Source: Lysobacterales bacterium 66-474 (GTDB taxonomy: Bacteria > Pseudomonadota > Gammaproteobacteria > Xanthomonadales > Rhodanobacteraceae). Taken from it: a DNA stretch of 64,000 nt. The stretch covers positions 62,001-126,000 of the forward strand of contig MKWP01000016.1 of NCBI GenBank assembly GCA_001899805.1. Reading direction: 5' to 3'. Within the stretch, counting starts at the first letter, position 1, and each line of letters begins with the position of its first letter. A model generated the notes under the pieces. The model was not told the origin of the DNA, searched no databases, and saw only the letters and a list, made by a program, of their open reading frames with translations. The position numbers were made by a program, and so were the translations under genes. This document shows positions 41,671 through 53,559 of the stretch, piece after piece.

Positions 41671-42086
41671 ATGCCGAAACCCCACACGGCAAACGCCAGC
41701 GCCAGCAGCACCGCCAGCGCGAAGTAGTAACGCGCACGGTTGCGGCGCGGTTCGGGACGCAGTCGCATGCGCGGCTGCATGCGGCGTTCGTGGCCGCCAA
41801 CGGCGCGGACGGCCATCGTCGGCTCCGCGTGCATGACCGGCTCGGGCCGGCGTGACGTCACCGCCGCCGCGGGCAGGCGCCCGTAGCGTTGCTCGAAGGC
41901 CAGCGCGGCGCCATACAGCCGGTTCAGGCGCTGCAACCGCGCGGGGTCACTGTCGCCGCCACCACGGTCGGGGTGCAACTGCGCCACGCGCCGGCGATAC
42001 GCCTGCTTCAGGGCGTCGAGGTCGCTGACGCCGGGTGCAAGACCCAATTCGTCGTACAGCGTCAGGAAATCGGTATCGTCCGCCAT
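41658..42086 (-). CDS. J-domain protein with C-terminal TM segment
   Basis: FLTLYDELGLAPGVSDLDALKQAYRRRVAQLHPDRGGG (HPD motif) and C-terminal YYFALAVLLALAFAVWGFGIATR. Confidence 0.85.
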   Translation of the reverse strand: MADDTDFLTLYDELGLAPGVSDLDALKQAYRRRVAQLHPDRGGGDSDPARLQRLNRLYGAALAFEQRYGRLPAAAVTSRRPEPVMHAEPTMAVRAVGGHERRMQPRMRLRPEPRRNRARYYFALAVLLALAFAVWGFGIATR

Positions 42087-42156
42087 GGCGCCAGTATCCA
42101 GCATCAGCGCCGCGCGCGGCGCATTCCCGCGCGGCGCGACGTCCCCCGCGGACGCG

Positions 42157-43560
42157 TCACCGCGCGCCGCGCCCGAACAGTACCACTTCCACGGTCTGGA
42201 CCAGGATCGCCAGATCGAACACGAAGTTGTGGTTCTTCACGTAGAACAGGTCGAACTTCAACTTCTCCTCGGCGTCCTCGAACGAGGAGCCGTAGGGATA
42301 GCGCAGTTGTGCCCAGCCGGTCAATCCGGGTTTCACGCAATGGCGCAGCGAGTAGTAGCGGATCCTGGCGTTGAAGTCGTCCACGAACTGCGGGCGTTCC
42401 GGGCGCGGGCCGATCACGCTCATGTCGCCGCGCAACACGTTCCACAACTGCGGCAGTTCGTCCAGCCTGACCTTGCGGATGAAGCGGCCGACCCGGGTCA
42501 CGCGGTCGTCGTTCTTGGTGGCCCAACGCGCCTTGCCATCGCTTTCGGCGTCGGTGCGCATGCTGCGGAACTTGAGCACCGGGAAGGTCTTGCCGTTCTC
42601 GCCGACGCGTTCCTGCGAATACAGGATCGGCGCGCCGCGACCGGATTCGAGACGGATCGCCAGCGCCGTCAGCAGCATGAACGGCCACGCCACCACCAGC
42701 ACCAGCGCGGCGGTGGCCATGTCGAAGCCACGCTTGATGGTGCGCCGTACCGGGGAAATGTTGAAGCCGTCGGAGAACACCAGCCACGAGGGGTTGGTGA
42801 GGTCCATCTTGATCTTGCCGGCCTCGCGCTCGAAGAACTCGGCGAGTTCGGTCACCGCCACCCCGCGTTGCTTGCACTCCAGCAGCGCGTCCACCGGCAA
42901 GGTGCCGCGGCGGTCATCCGGACCGACCACGATTTCATCCACGCCGAGGCGGCTAATCCAGTCGCGCAGGGATTCGTCGGGGCGCAGCAGCGAAGACCCC
43001 GGCACCATCACCTGGTCCGCGCCGATCGGCACGTACCCCAGGATCTTGAAGCCGCGCTGGTCGGTCTTGCGGCGCATCTTGCGCGCCACCTCGGCGGCAC
43101 GCTCGCCGGCACCCAGCATCACCACCCGCCGCTTGAACAGGTCGGCATCCACGAACCGCAGGAATGCGACGCGCCAGAAAGTCACGGCCAGATACCCGAG
43201 TATCAATGCAATGCCGAGTACCCCACGCCCGATGTAGGCGGCGGGCAATGCGTAATACAAAACGGTCAGTGCGACCCAGCCCAATACGAACGCGACGCCC
43301 TGGCGGCTGAACCTTCCCACCCAGCTGGCGCGCAAATGGACCTGGTACAACCCGAGTGCCGCCATCGCGATGACCAACACCACCGCCACCAGCGGCGCCC
43401 GCCAGTGCAGATAAGCGTGGCCGAACGCGGCCTGGGAATCGACGTCCCACCAATAACGCAACACCACCGCGGCGTAGACGCCGCCCACCAGCAACGTGAA
43501 TTCGACCAGCACCAGCAACAGCTGCCAGCGCAGCGCTCTTTGCCTGAATAATCGGAACAT
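42157..43560 (-). CDS. Polyprenyl-phosphate sugar transferase, TIGR03013/XrtA-associated type
   Basis: N-terminal TMs, VVMLGAGERAAEVARKMRRKTDQRGFKILGYV, C-terminal IKRGFDMATAALVLVVAWPFMLLTALAIRLESGRGAPILYSQERVGENGKTFPVLKFRSMRTDAE. Confidence 0.9.
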   Translation of the reverse strand: MFRLFRQRALRWQLLLVLVEFTLLVGGVYAAVVLRYWWDVDSQAAFGHAYLHWRAPLVAVVLVIAMAALGLYQVHLRASWVGRFSRQGVAFVLGWVALTVLYYALPAAYIGRGVLGIALILGYLAVTFWRVAFLRFVDADLFKRRVVMLGAGERAAEVARKMRRKTDQRGFKILGYVPIGADQVMVPGSSLLRPDESLRDWISRLGVDEIVVGPDDRRGTLPVDALLECKQRGVAVTELAEFFEREAGKIKMDLTNPSWLVFSDGFNISPVRRTIKRGFDMATAALVLVVAWPFMLLTALAIRLESGRGAPILYSQERVGENGKTFPVLKFRSMRTDAESDGKARWATKNDDRVTRVGRFIRKVRLDELPQLWNVLRGDMSVIGPRPERPQFVDDFNARIRYYSLRHCVKPGLTGWAQLRYPYGSSFEDAEEKLKFDLFYVKNHNFVFDLAILVQTVEVVLFGRGAR

Positions 43561-43779
43561 GGCCGCAACCCCCTGTAATCGCTGGCGCCTTCTGCCGTCC
43601 CGCCGGTTCAGAAGGGGGGCCTACGTTATACTCAAACGTGACCCAGTTCAAATTTTCGACACTCCCGGTTTCCCCTGCATGAAGCGTGCCGGAAAGCATC
43701 AAGCGGTGGCCTCCGGACATACTTTTCGCACCCGTTCCCTGTATCTTTCGGGTTCTTTGGACGCGCCAAGGCCCTGCCC

Positions 43780-45612
<1,833 letters not shown>

Positions 45613-45666
45613 CCGCCCCTCACACGGCAACGCGGCGATCAATGGCAGGAACGGGGGTTTCCAGTC

Positions 45667-47484
45667 CTAGCGTGGAGCACGGTCACGTCCCTGCACCAGG
45701 CCATCCAGCCGCGCATCCCCGACCTCGGACACATTCGCCCTCACGATCGCCGCGATGCCGCCGCGACCGATGCGCAGACACTGGTCCGCGATGCGAAACG
45801 GTCCCTGTCGATGCGACACGACGATCAGGATCGTTTGCGGAAGGCGCCGCTTCAAGACCGCGAGCACGTTCATTTCGGAATCTGCATCGAGCGCACCGGT
45901 CGCCTCGTCCAGCACGGCGATGAACGGTTGCCGCAGGATCACTTGCACCAGCAGCAACCGCTGGAGCTCGCCACCGGAAAGGCGGCAGGACGATCCTTGC
46001 AACTCCAGGTCGAGACCGTCGCGCGTGCCGTGCAAACGAGCGCCGAGGCCCACGTCCGCCAGCACGGCGTGCAGGCATTCGTCGCTGCTGTCCGGCGCTG
46101 CCCACAACAGGCACTCGCGTACCGTGCGTTGCCACGGACGGATGCTCTGGCTGAGGTAGGCGCCCTTGCGCACGAGTTGCCGGTACCCGTCGAAATCCAT
46201 GAAATGTCCGTTGCTGCGAGCCGCAAAAAAAACGGGCGCCGTCATTCCCGCCAGGACATCCACCAGGCTGGTTTTGCCGATGCCGGAATCGCCGGCAATC
46301 AGGGTCATCTCACCGGGGGTCAGCACCAGGTCCTCGACATCGAGGCGCAGTGAAGGAAATTGCACTCGCACGCGTTCGATGTGCACGCACCGTGTGGTGC
46401 CGCGGACAGCCGTCGCCGGTTGCATCGGCGACCTGACGCGATCCAGGTTCGCATAGCGCTGCCAGAGTTCGAAAGCCGGCACGGCCAGGCGCAATTGCTG
46501 GAAGTTGTGCCGGGTCGAAGCCATGTAGGGCAACAAGCGGCCGAGCAACAGGCCCACCGCGATCCACGACGCCTGGTCGACGCCATGCCAGCGGCCGGCG
46601 ATCAGGAACATGCCGGCCATGCCGACTATCGCGAGCAGTTCCACCACGAGTTTTCCGGATGCCGTCAATTCGATCTGGCGCCGATACGCATGTGCCAGCC
46701 TTGCGGAAACGGCACCGTAGCCGGCCCGCTCGGCACCCTCTCGCTCGAACGAGCGGACGTGGCGCAACCGCCGCGGAAAATCCTCGCTGAACCAGAACAG
46801 CCGGGTCGTGTCCTCGACGTACTGTCGGCTGACCCGCGACTGCTCGCGGCCATTCCAACGCAATGCGACAAGACCGAGTCCCGCCAACGCCGGCAGGATC
46901 AGCGTGAGCACCGGCGATACCCAGAATGCGAACGCGAGGTTGACGGCCGTCGTCACGCCGGCCACCCACAACTGCAACATCGCGCCGACTCCCTGGGTGG
47001 CGAGTTCGACGTTGGCGGTCAGGACATTGGCGATTTCGGCCGAGGTCAAACCGTTCAGTGCGACGACGTCGGCATCGATCAGCCGTGCGTGCACCCTGCC
47101 CCGCAATCGCATCGCGCAATCGCTGATGATGCGCGCACCCAATCCTGAAACGATCCAGCGCAGCAACACGTGGCTACCTATCGACGCCACGAAGATCGAT
47201 GCAAGCACCCCTGCGCCCGCAGGCAGCACCAACACTTGGCCGCCGAACATCGGTGCGTGGCCGGATTGGATCAGGGGAACGAGCACGATGGCGGCGATGC
47301 TTCCCAGCAGCGCCGCGATCAACGACAACACCACGTATGCACTGGCGCGCACTGCACCGGCGCGGCCGATGATGGGCATGAGTTCGCGCAGCAGGTCAAG
47401 ACGCCGACGCCGCGGCGGTGAAACCGGGTCGGACGTGGCCGCGGCTGCGCGGCGTGCGTCAGTCGAGCAATCGGCAGAGCGCAT
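45667..47484 (-). CDS. ABC transporter, fused permease/ATPase (exporter type)
   Basis: Six-TM N-terminus; Walker A IAGDSGIGKTSLVDVL, signature LSGGELQRLLLVQ, Walker B FIAVLDEATGALDADSE. Start overlaps the kinase-like gene stop. Confidence 0.88.
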   Translation of the reverse strand: MRSADCSTDARRAAAATSDPVSPPRRRRLDLLRELMPIIGRAGAVRASAYVVLSLIAALLGSIAAIVLVPLIQSGHAPMFGGQVLVLPAGAGVLASIFVASIGSHVLLRWIVSGLGARIISDCAMRLRGRVHARLIDADVVALNGLTSAEIANVLTANVELATQGVGAMLQLWVAGVTTAVNLAFAFWVSPVLTLILPALAGLGLVALRWNGREQSRVSRQYVEDTTRLFWFSEDFPRRLRHVRSFEREGAERAGYGAVSARLAHAYRRQIELTASGKLVVELLAIVGMAGMFLIAGRWHGVDQASWIAVGLLLGRLLPYMASTRHNFQQLRLAVPAFELWQRYANLDRVRSPMQPATAVRGTTRCVHIERVRVQFPSLRLDVEDLVLTPGEMTLIAGDSGIGKTSLVDVLAGMTAPVFFAARSNGHFMDFDGYRQLVRKGAYLSQSIRPWQRTVRECLLWAAPDSSDECLHAVLADVGLGARLHGTRDGLDLELQGSSCRLSGGELQRLLLVQVILRQPFIAVLDEATGALDADSEMNVLAVLKRRLPQTILIVVSHRQGPFRIADQCLRIGRGGIAAIVRANVSEVGDARLDGLVQGRDRAPR

Positions 47485-48442
47485 CGACGGAATCACGCGG
47501 ATGACGTCCGCGCCGCAATTGATGGACACCCCTGCGCATGATCTCCCGCTTGAAGCGCCGCCAACCCGGTTGACTCGGCGCGTAGGGCTGGTCGGCCTCG
47601 AACAGATGGTCGGCTGCACGCGCGTCCAGCCGGGTCAACGGTGCGTCGGGACGATCGGCGGGTTGGGCGGAAACGAATACCGCGCCGACCAATGCCAGCG
47701 GACCCATGGCCGGCCGGCCGTATTCCTGCCGAAGATCGACCTCGAATTTCTCGACGCCGCTGCGGCGGCGGATGATCGGTGCGCGGGTGATCCAGCCGCG
47801 GATCGCGTCGTCCTCCACGAAGTCCAGCGCCTCGCTTCTCAAATGCAAATAGTTGGAAACACCGGTCGCGGCCAGTTCCCCGGGACGCACGAAGACAGCG
47901 TCCTCGGCCAGCAGCTCCAGTCCCCGCAACAGGCCATGCAAGGCCAATGTCGACTTGCCCGAACCGCTGCCGCCGAGCAGCAGCAACCCGCGGCCGTGTC
48001 GCCCCACGCACGCGGCGTGCAGGGGCACCAGGCCCAGGCCGCGCGCGGCCAGGATGAACACCGCGAACTCGATCAACTCGCTGCGCAGGTGATAGCCGTG
48101 CAGCAGCATGTCCTCCGATGCAACGAGTCGTGCGCGCCGGCGTGCGGGGTCGATCACCGCGCAATTCGAAGCATCGATGTCGGCGCGAAGCAGCTTTCCC
48201 TCTTGCCATATCCGCGGCGCAGGCGGCTCGACCGTCCATGGATCCGCACGCCGCGGCAGCAAGCGCATCTCGACCCGGAATTCGGCAGCGACACCCGGGA
48301 ATGTCTGTGAGGGGAGTCCGTCATAGGCGGCCTCGACCAGACCGATCAAATCGTGGCTGTCGCTCTCGAACCGGAAAAGGCCGCCCAGAACCCGCTTGGT
48401 TGCGATGTGGGGGAGACAAGCGGGTCCGGGCGGTGGGGACAC
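47459..48442 (-). CDS. HPr-kinase-like (HprK-related) P-loop protein
   Basis: LVPLHAACVGRHGRGLLLLGGSGSGKSTLALHGLLRGLELLAEDAVFVRP. Start uncertain: GTG at 48442 chosen, the longest ORF starts at 48637. Confidence 0.75.
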   Translation of the reverse strand: MSPPPGPACLPHIATKRVLGGLFRFESDSHDLIGLVEAAYDGLPSQTFPGVAAEFRVEMRLLPRRADPWTVEPPAPRIWQEGKLLRADIDASNCAVIDPARRRARLVASEDMLLHGYHLRSELIEFAVFILAARGLGLVPLHAACVGRHGRGLLLLGGSGSGKSTLALHGLLRGLELLAEDAVFVRPGELAATGVSNYLHLRSEALDFVEDDAIRGWITRAPIIRRRSGVEKFEVDLRQEYGRPAMGPLALVGAVFVSAQPADRPDAPLTRLDARAADHLFEADQPYAPSQPGWRRFKREIMRRGVHQLRRGRHPRDSVDALCRLLD

Positions 48443-48709
48443 TTTCTGGCGAAACCCATCGCCACCACGAGTCGCTTCGCGACGATCGATCGAAGGCTCC
48501 AGGTTGGATCGCACGGGATTCGCAATCTCCGGATGGCACCGTAGGTGCGACGCCACGCGAAAAAGGTTGCACACCCGGCGCCGCGCGACGATCGGCGCCC
48601 GAAATCCACCGGCAACCTGCCGCGGCATGCGTGGCACTCACCCTCACGCGGCAATCGACGAAGCGCGCCGCCGATCCCCGTCGGGCACCCCCAGCAGGCC
48701 TCCTTGCCG

Positions 48710-50221
48710 ATGTTGAAGATCCAGGTTACCCATTCCTACTTCCTGGAATACGACCCCAAGCAATGGGAGCGCGGCAAGCCTTATCCACCGCTCGCGACCC
48801 TCCAGGTCGCCGCTTTGCTGAGGCGGCTTGGGCATGGCGTCGCGCTGTTCGACGCGATGCTTGCCGACGGCGTCGAGGCCTATGAAAGATCCTTGCCGTC
48901 CGCCGCGCCGGACGTCGTGGTCCTGTACGAGGACAACTTCAACTTCCTGACCAAGATGTGCCTGGACCGCATGCGCGAGGCCGCCTGCCGGATGATTGCC
49001 TCGGCGCGCGCGCACGGCGCGAGGGTGATCGTCGCAGGCTCGGACGCTTCCGATCATCCGGAATCCTTTCTGGCCGCGGGCGCCGACGTGGTGCTGGTGG
49101 GCGAAGGCATTGCGGCGCTCGTCCAACTGATCGAACGCATGGACCGGGATCCGTCCATCGAAACCCCAAGCTGGGTGGCCGGACTATCCGGCGTTTCCAT
49201 TCTCGACGGCGGGGCATCGCGAACGACCCGCCTTGGGGTGCAACCGCCGGATCCGAAACTGACCGGCCACCCGGCCTGGGACCTGATCGACATCGAGCGC
49301 TACCGGGCGATGTGGCGCGAGCGACACGGTTATTTCAGCCTCAACATGACGGCCTCGCGGGGTTGCCCGTTCCACTGCAACTGGTGCGCCAAGCCGATCT
49401 GGGGCAATCATTACCGGCGCCGCGATGCCGGCGAAGTCGCCGCGGAAATGAGTTACCTGAAGCACGCCTTCCGCCCCGACCACATCTGGTTCGCCGACGA
49501 CATCTTCGGATTCCACAGCGATTGGGTGGACGCATTCGCCGACTGTTTGCGCGGCAGCGACGGCATGGTGCCGTTCACGATCCAGACCCGCGCCGACCTG
49601 TTGACCGAGCCGATGGCGGCCGCGCTCGAACGCGCCGGTTGCGCGGAGGCGTGGATCGGCGCGGAGAGCGGCAGCCAGCGCGTACTCGACTGGATGGACA
49701 AGGGCACCCGGGTCGGCAAGTTGGTCGATGCCCGCGAGCGCCTCGGTTCGCACGGCATCCGCGTCGGCTTCTTCATCCAGCTCGGCTACCTCGGCGAGCA
49801 ACTCTCCGACCTGCTCGCGACCCGCGAACTGATCGCACTCGCGGCACCCGACGACATCGGCGTCAGCGTTTCGTACCCGCTTCCGGGCACCCGGTTCTAC
49901 GAACAGGTGAAGGCCCAGCTCGGCAACAAGACCCACTGGCGCGACAGCGGCGACCTGGCCATGATGTTCCGGGGCACCTACGATTCCGCGTTCTACCGCT
50001 GCTTCCGCGACCTGCTGCACGAGCAGGTTGTCCTGCAGCAATCGCGTGGCACCGATTCGCCCGAATCCCCCGGGCAGGCGTTTGCTGCGCTCGACGCGCG
50101 ATGGGATGCGCTGATCGCGAGCGAACACCTCCATCGCAATCCCGACCCAACCCCGGCGCCGGTGCGATCCAGCAAACATGCCGTACCCCTTCGCCGTGCC
50201 GTCACCGCCCAAAATCATTAG
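48710..50221 (+). CDS. B12-binding-domain radical SAM protein
   Basis: N-terminal Rossmann-like PPLATLQVAALLRRLGHGVALFDAML; MTASRGCPFHCNWCAKPIWG (CxxxCxxC); IWFADDIFGFHSDW. Confidence 0.88.
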   Translation: MLKIQVTHSYFLEYDPKQWERGKPYPPLATLQVAALLRRLGHGVALFDAMLADGVEAYERSLPSAAPDVVVLYEDNFNFLTKMCLDRMREAACRMIASARAHGARVIVAGSDASDHPESFLAAGADVVLVGEGIAALVQLIERMDRDPSIETPSWVAGLSGVSILDGGASRTTRLGVQPPDPKLTGHPAWDLIDIERYRAMWRERHGYFSLNMTASRGCPFHCNWCAKPIWGNHYRRRDAGEVAAEMSYLKHAFRPDHIWFADDIFGFHSDWVDAFADCLRGSDGMVPFTIQTRADLLTEPMAAALERAGCAEAWIGAESGSQRVLDWMDKGTRVGKLVDARERLGSHGIRVGFFIQLGYLGEQLSDLLATRELIALAAPDDIGVSVSYPLPGTRFYEQVKAQLGNKTHWRDSGDLAMMFRGTYDSAFYRCFRDLLHEQVVLQQSRGTDSPESPGQAFAALDARWDALIASEHLHRNPDPTPAPVRSSKHAVPLRRAVTAQNH

Positions 50222-51476
50222 GGCGGGCCTGCGCCGCACCACCGAGGCGATGGCCTCGGAACTGGCGCGCCCCGGCGGTGCTACCCCTGCGTGGAGCGAC
50301 TTCGAATGGCGGCTTGCAACGGCCGCCGCGGCAGCACACGGCGTATCGCCATTGCTCTGGAAACTTTCGGGCTGGACGCAACCGCATTGGCGACGGTTCC
50401 TGGAAAACCAGCACGAACACGTCGCGATCCGTCATGCCAGGATCACGGCGCTGCTGGAAGACATCGATGCCTTGGCGCGCACGGCCGGGCTGGCGATGAC
50501 TCCGCTCAAGGGCGCCGCGTTGCACGCGCTCGGCCTCTACGCACAGGGCGACAGGCCGATGGCCGACATCGACCTGCTGGTCAACGAGACCGATGTCGAT
50601 GCGGCAACCGGGCTGATGTGCGAGATCGGTTATGCGCCGTCGTTCGATAGCTGGCGGCATCGGGTTTTCGAACCCGCGGCGGGAACGCCTCCCCTCGTGC
50701 TGGGCGAACATCGCGACACGCCGATCAACATCGAACTGCACGCGCGCGTCCGCGAGCGCTTGCCGGTATCCGACATCGATATCACCGAACGGATCCGCCC
50801 GCGCAACCCGGAACCCGGTTTGAATCCTTATCCGTCGCGCAGCGCGTTGCTCGCCCACTTGCTGTTGCACGCCGCCGGCAACATCTGCGGGCGCAGCCTG
50901 CGCCTGATGCACCTGCACGACATCGCGTTGCTGGCGCGCAGCCTGCGACCGGAGGAATGGGTCTTCCTGTGGCAGGATGTAGCGTACTGGTGGGCACTGC
51001 CGCCGCTGCAGATGGTCGCACGCTATTACCGGGACGCGATTCCGGATGTCGTGCTGGCCACGCTCGCCCGCGATTGCCCGCCGCTGCTGCGGGCAGTTTC
51101 CCGCCGCCAGACCCTCACGCGGGTTTCGTGTTCCGAACTGTGGCTGCATGCATTCCCGGGCCTCGAATGGTCGCGCAGCCTGCGCGAGGCCACGCGATTC
51201 ATCGTGGGCCGCATCAAACCTTCCGCCGAAAAGCAACGCGAACGTGCGGACATGGCGCGCACGCAACTGTGGCTCCACGACGGTGATTGGGTCACGGCCA
51301 GGCAATCAAGGCGGATCTTCACCTGGCTGACCCGGAAGGTGCCGCGGATGGACATGATGCACGTGGTGCGCATGGCGTTGGCGCACGCGACATCGACAAC
51401 AGGCTGGAATGGGGAAGACGGTGTGGAACGTGGAGCAACGGTCGTCGAGTGCATCCATGGGGGCCGCTGTCCATGA
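50178..51476 (+). CDS. Nucleotidyltransferase family protein (PF14907-like)
   Basis: LKGAALHALGLYAQGDRPMADIDLLVNETDVDAATGLMCEIGY; conserved G..R.M.DID motif; overlaps the upstream radical SAM gene. Confidence 0.82.
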   Translation: MPYPFAVPSPPKIIRAGLRRTTEAMASELARPGGATPAWSDFEWRLATAAAAAHGVSPLLWKLSGWTQPHWRRFLENQHEHVAIRHARITALLEDIDALARTAGLAMTPLKGAALHALGLYAQGDRPMADIDLLVNETDVDAATGLMCEIGYAPSFDSWRHRVFEPAAGTPPLVLGEHRDTPINIELHARVRERLPVSDIDITERIRPRNPEPGLNPYPSRSALLAHLLLHAAGNICGRSLRLMHLHDIALLARSLRPEEWVFLWQDVAYWWALPPLQMVARYYRDAIPDVVLATLARDCPPLLRAVSRRQTLTRVSCSELWLHAFPGLEWSRSLREATRFIVGRIKPSAEKQRERADMARTQLWLHDGDWVTARQSRRIFTWLTRKVPRMDMMHVVRMALAHATSTTGWNGEDGVERGATVVECIHGGRCP

Positions 51477-52435
51477 GGAGGCCTGAGGTCTCCATCGTCC
51501 TGCCGACCTGGAACCGCTTGCCGTTGCTGCGCAGGGCAGTCGATTCCGTCCTCGCGCAGACTCATCGCGATTTCGAGCTCATCGTCGCGGATGACGGTTC
51601 GACCGACGGCACGCGGGATTATCTCGAAGCGATCGAAGATCGGCGTGTGCGCCCGATCTGGCTCGAACACCGCAGCGACCTCACTTCGGCCCGCAGCGCG
51701 GGACTCCGGCACGTGCGCGGCGAATGGGTGGCGTTCCTCGATTCGGACGACCTGTGGCTGCCCGAAAAACTGGCGCTGCAACGGCAACGACTCGCCGCGC
51801 ATCCGACTTGCCGGTGGAGCTACACGGGATATTCGCTGATCGATGCCGACGGGAGGCCGCTGCCGGAGCGTTCGGCTCGCCTTGACCGGCCGTTATCCGG
51901 ACGCATCCTCGAACTTGTGCTGGGATTCAAGATTGTTCCTGCGATTCAGACGACCCTCGTGCAGCGGTCCCTGATCGAAGAGATCGGTGGGTTCGACAAG
52001 GCGATCGCGATCCGGTCCGATTTCGATTTCACGCTGCGACTCGCTGCACGCAGCGAGGTCTGCGCGCTGCCCGAAAATCTGACACTGGTTCGCGAACACT
52101 CGGGGCGAACCACGGCGCAACTACGCCAGGTGGATCTGTATTGCGACAACGAACGGGCATTCCGCAAAGCGGCGGCCACGGCAACCGATCGCAGGATACG
52201 CATACTCTGCCTTCGCCAGTGTGCGATGCAGCTGATTGGACAGGCTGGCGCCCTGTCACGGGAGGGGTCGCACCGGGCTGCGTTGGCGGCGCTCGCCCAC
52301 GCCGCACGTGATGTGCCTTTCAACAAGGCACCAAAGCCGCCTTCGGTAATCTGCTCAGCGTCGACGACGTCATTAAATGGATCGACCATCTCTTGCCGAG
52401 GTCGACAGCGCGCGCTTGGGCGGGGTCTGCTCTAA
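51473..52435 (+). CDS. Glycosyltransferase family 2 (C-terminus possibly altered)
   Basis: EVSIVLPTWNRLPLLRRAVDSVLAQTHRDFELIVADDGSTDGTRDYL...GEWVAFLDSDDLWLPEKLALQ; ATGA overlap with the preceding gene. Confidence 0.9.
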   Translation: MRRPEVSIVLPTWNRLPLLRRAVDSVLAQTHRDFELIVADDGSTDGTRDYLEAIEDRRVRPIWLEHRSDLTSARSAGLRHVRGEWVAFLDSDDLWLPEKLALQRQRLAAHPTCRWSYTGYSLIDADGRPLPERSARLDRPLSGRILELVLGFKIVPAIQTTLVQRSLIEEIGGFDKAIAIRSDFDFTLRLAARSEVCALPENLTLVREHSGRTTAQLRQVDLYCDNERAFRKAAATATDRRIRILCLRQCAMQLIGQAGALSREGSHRAALAALAHAARDVPFNKAPKPPSVICSASTTSLNGSTISCRGRQRALGRGLL

Positions 52436-53559
52436 GTACCAAAGCCGCCGCAACACCGGCTGCAGGCAGGCAGCAGGCCTCCGGCCTCGGTGAGCGTCGC
52501 CCGCAGCGCTTCTATGCTCGAGTGTTTCCAGATGCCTTCAAGACCGACGTCGCGAACATTGGCGATCGGAAACCGATAGCACCGCCCATGAACGGGCACA
52601 GACTCGCCATCAGCATCGACCATCAGGATGCGAAAGGCATCGTGGCAACGGCGGCCAATGAATTGCGAGGGATGGCGATAGTAGATGTCGAGGTCGGCCT
52701 CGCTCGTGCGATCGGGCTGGATCGTAACGGAGAACGGCCAAGTCGTCCCCTTGATGTCGGCCAGTTCGTCGGCCAGGCGAGCGATGTCGATCGTCGTCGG
52801 ATCGGATTCGAAGCTATTCGAGGGCGTGGCAGGATAGGCCGCGCCATAGAGCATATTGTGTTCATTGGCTTGCGCGGGCGTCACGAAATTATTGTGAATC
52901 AACCCAACCTGCTTCAGAGGCAGATCACTGATGTCGTCAAGAAAGGTCTTGAGGTGACCGACGTTGTATTCGCTGATCGTGCAGAAGACGGAGATCTCGG
53001 GCGCGCCCTCTAGCGCCGCTACGGCACGGATCCCCTCCACCGCCCGCGCGAAACTACCGACATGGCGCCGGATGCGATCATGCAGGGCCGCCGAACCATC
53101 GAGCGAGACGAACAGACCGCGGCAGCGGCCCACCGCAAACTCTGCTGCCCGTTTTGGCAGGAGCAGGCCATTGGTGGTGACCGTCGCATGCAAGCCCAGC
53201 GCAGAGGCATAGGCCAGTGCGTCACCGAGCGGCCGCCAGGCCAGCGGCTCGGTGAATGCGAAGCCAAGGTGTGCCTCGGGACAGAAGGCCGCCATATCGT
53301 CGGCGATGCGCTGGAACAGCCCCCACGGCATGGTCCGCGTCTGGGCACCCATCAAATTTGCGCCGAAATTGGTCTCGGCATTGCCGGTGCCAACGTCACA
53401 CATGACACAACGCAGGTTGCAAAAATTATTGACCCCGAGGACGACGTGTCTGGGCCGCGATCCCGCCGCGAGGCGTACTTCCGGAACTGGCTGGCTGGCT
53501 GCGGGCATGGCGGGCAGCTTTCCTCGGGTGATCGTGTTTGTTTCTTTCGGCTCAAGCAC
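52432..53559 (-). CDS. Radical SAM/SPASM-domain protein
   Basis: HVVLGVNNFCNLRCVMCDVGTGNAETNFG (CxxxCxxC); C-terminal CHDAFRILMVDADGESVPVHGRCYRFPIANVRDVGLEGIWKHSSIEALR...CSRCCGGFGT SPASM-like. Confidence 0.88.
   Translation of the reverse strand: MLEPKETNTITRGKLPAMPAASQPVPEVRLAAGSRPRHVVLGVNNFCNLRCVMCDVGTGNAETNFGANLMGAQTRTMPWGLFQRIADDMAAFCPEAHLGFAFTEPLAWRPLGDALAYASALGLHATVTTNGLLLPKRAAEFAVGRCRGLFVSLDGSAALHDRIRRHVGSFARAVEGIRAVAALEGAPEISVFCTISEYNVGHLKTFLDDISDLPLKQVGLIHNNFVTPAQANEHNMLYGAAYPATPSNSFESDPTTIDIARLADELADIKGTTWPFSVTIQPDRTSEADLDIYYRHPSQFIGRRCHDAFRILMVDADGESVPVHGRCYRFPIANVRDVGLEGIWKHSSIEALRATLTEAGGLLPACSRCCGGFGT

Noticed and set aside
48396-48716. 106-aa plus-strand ORF as a possible RiPP precursor
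   Set aside because: Arg-rich high-GC composition without leader/core features; overlaps the kinase 5' region.
45667-53559. Lasso peptide biosynthetic cluster
   Set aside because: HprK-like kinase, ABC transporter and nucleotidyltransferase fit, but no B2 protease, no asparagine-synthetase-like cyclase, no RRE/PqqD protein and no convincing precursor in the window.
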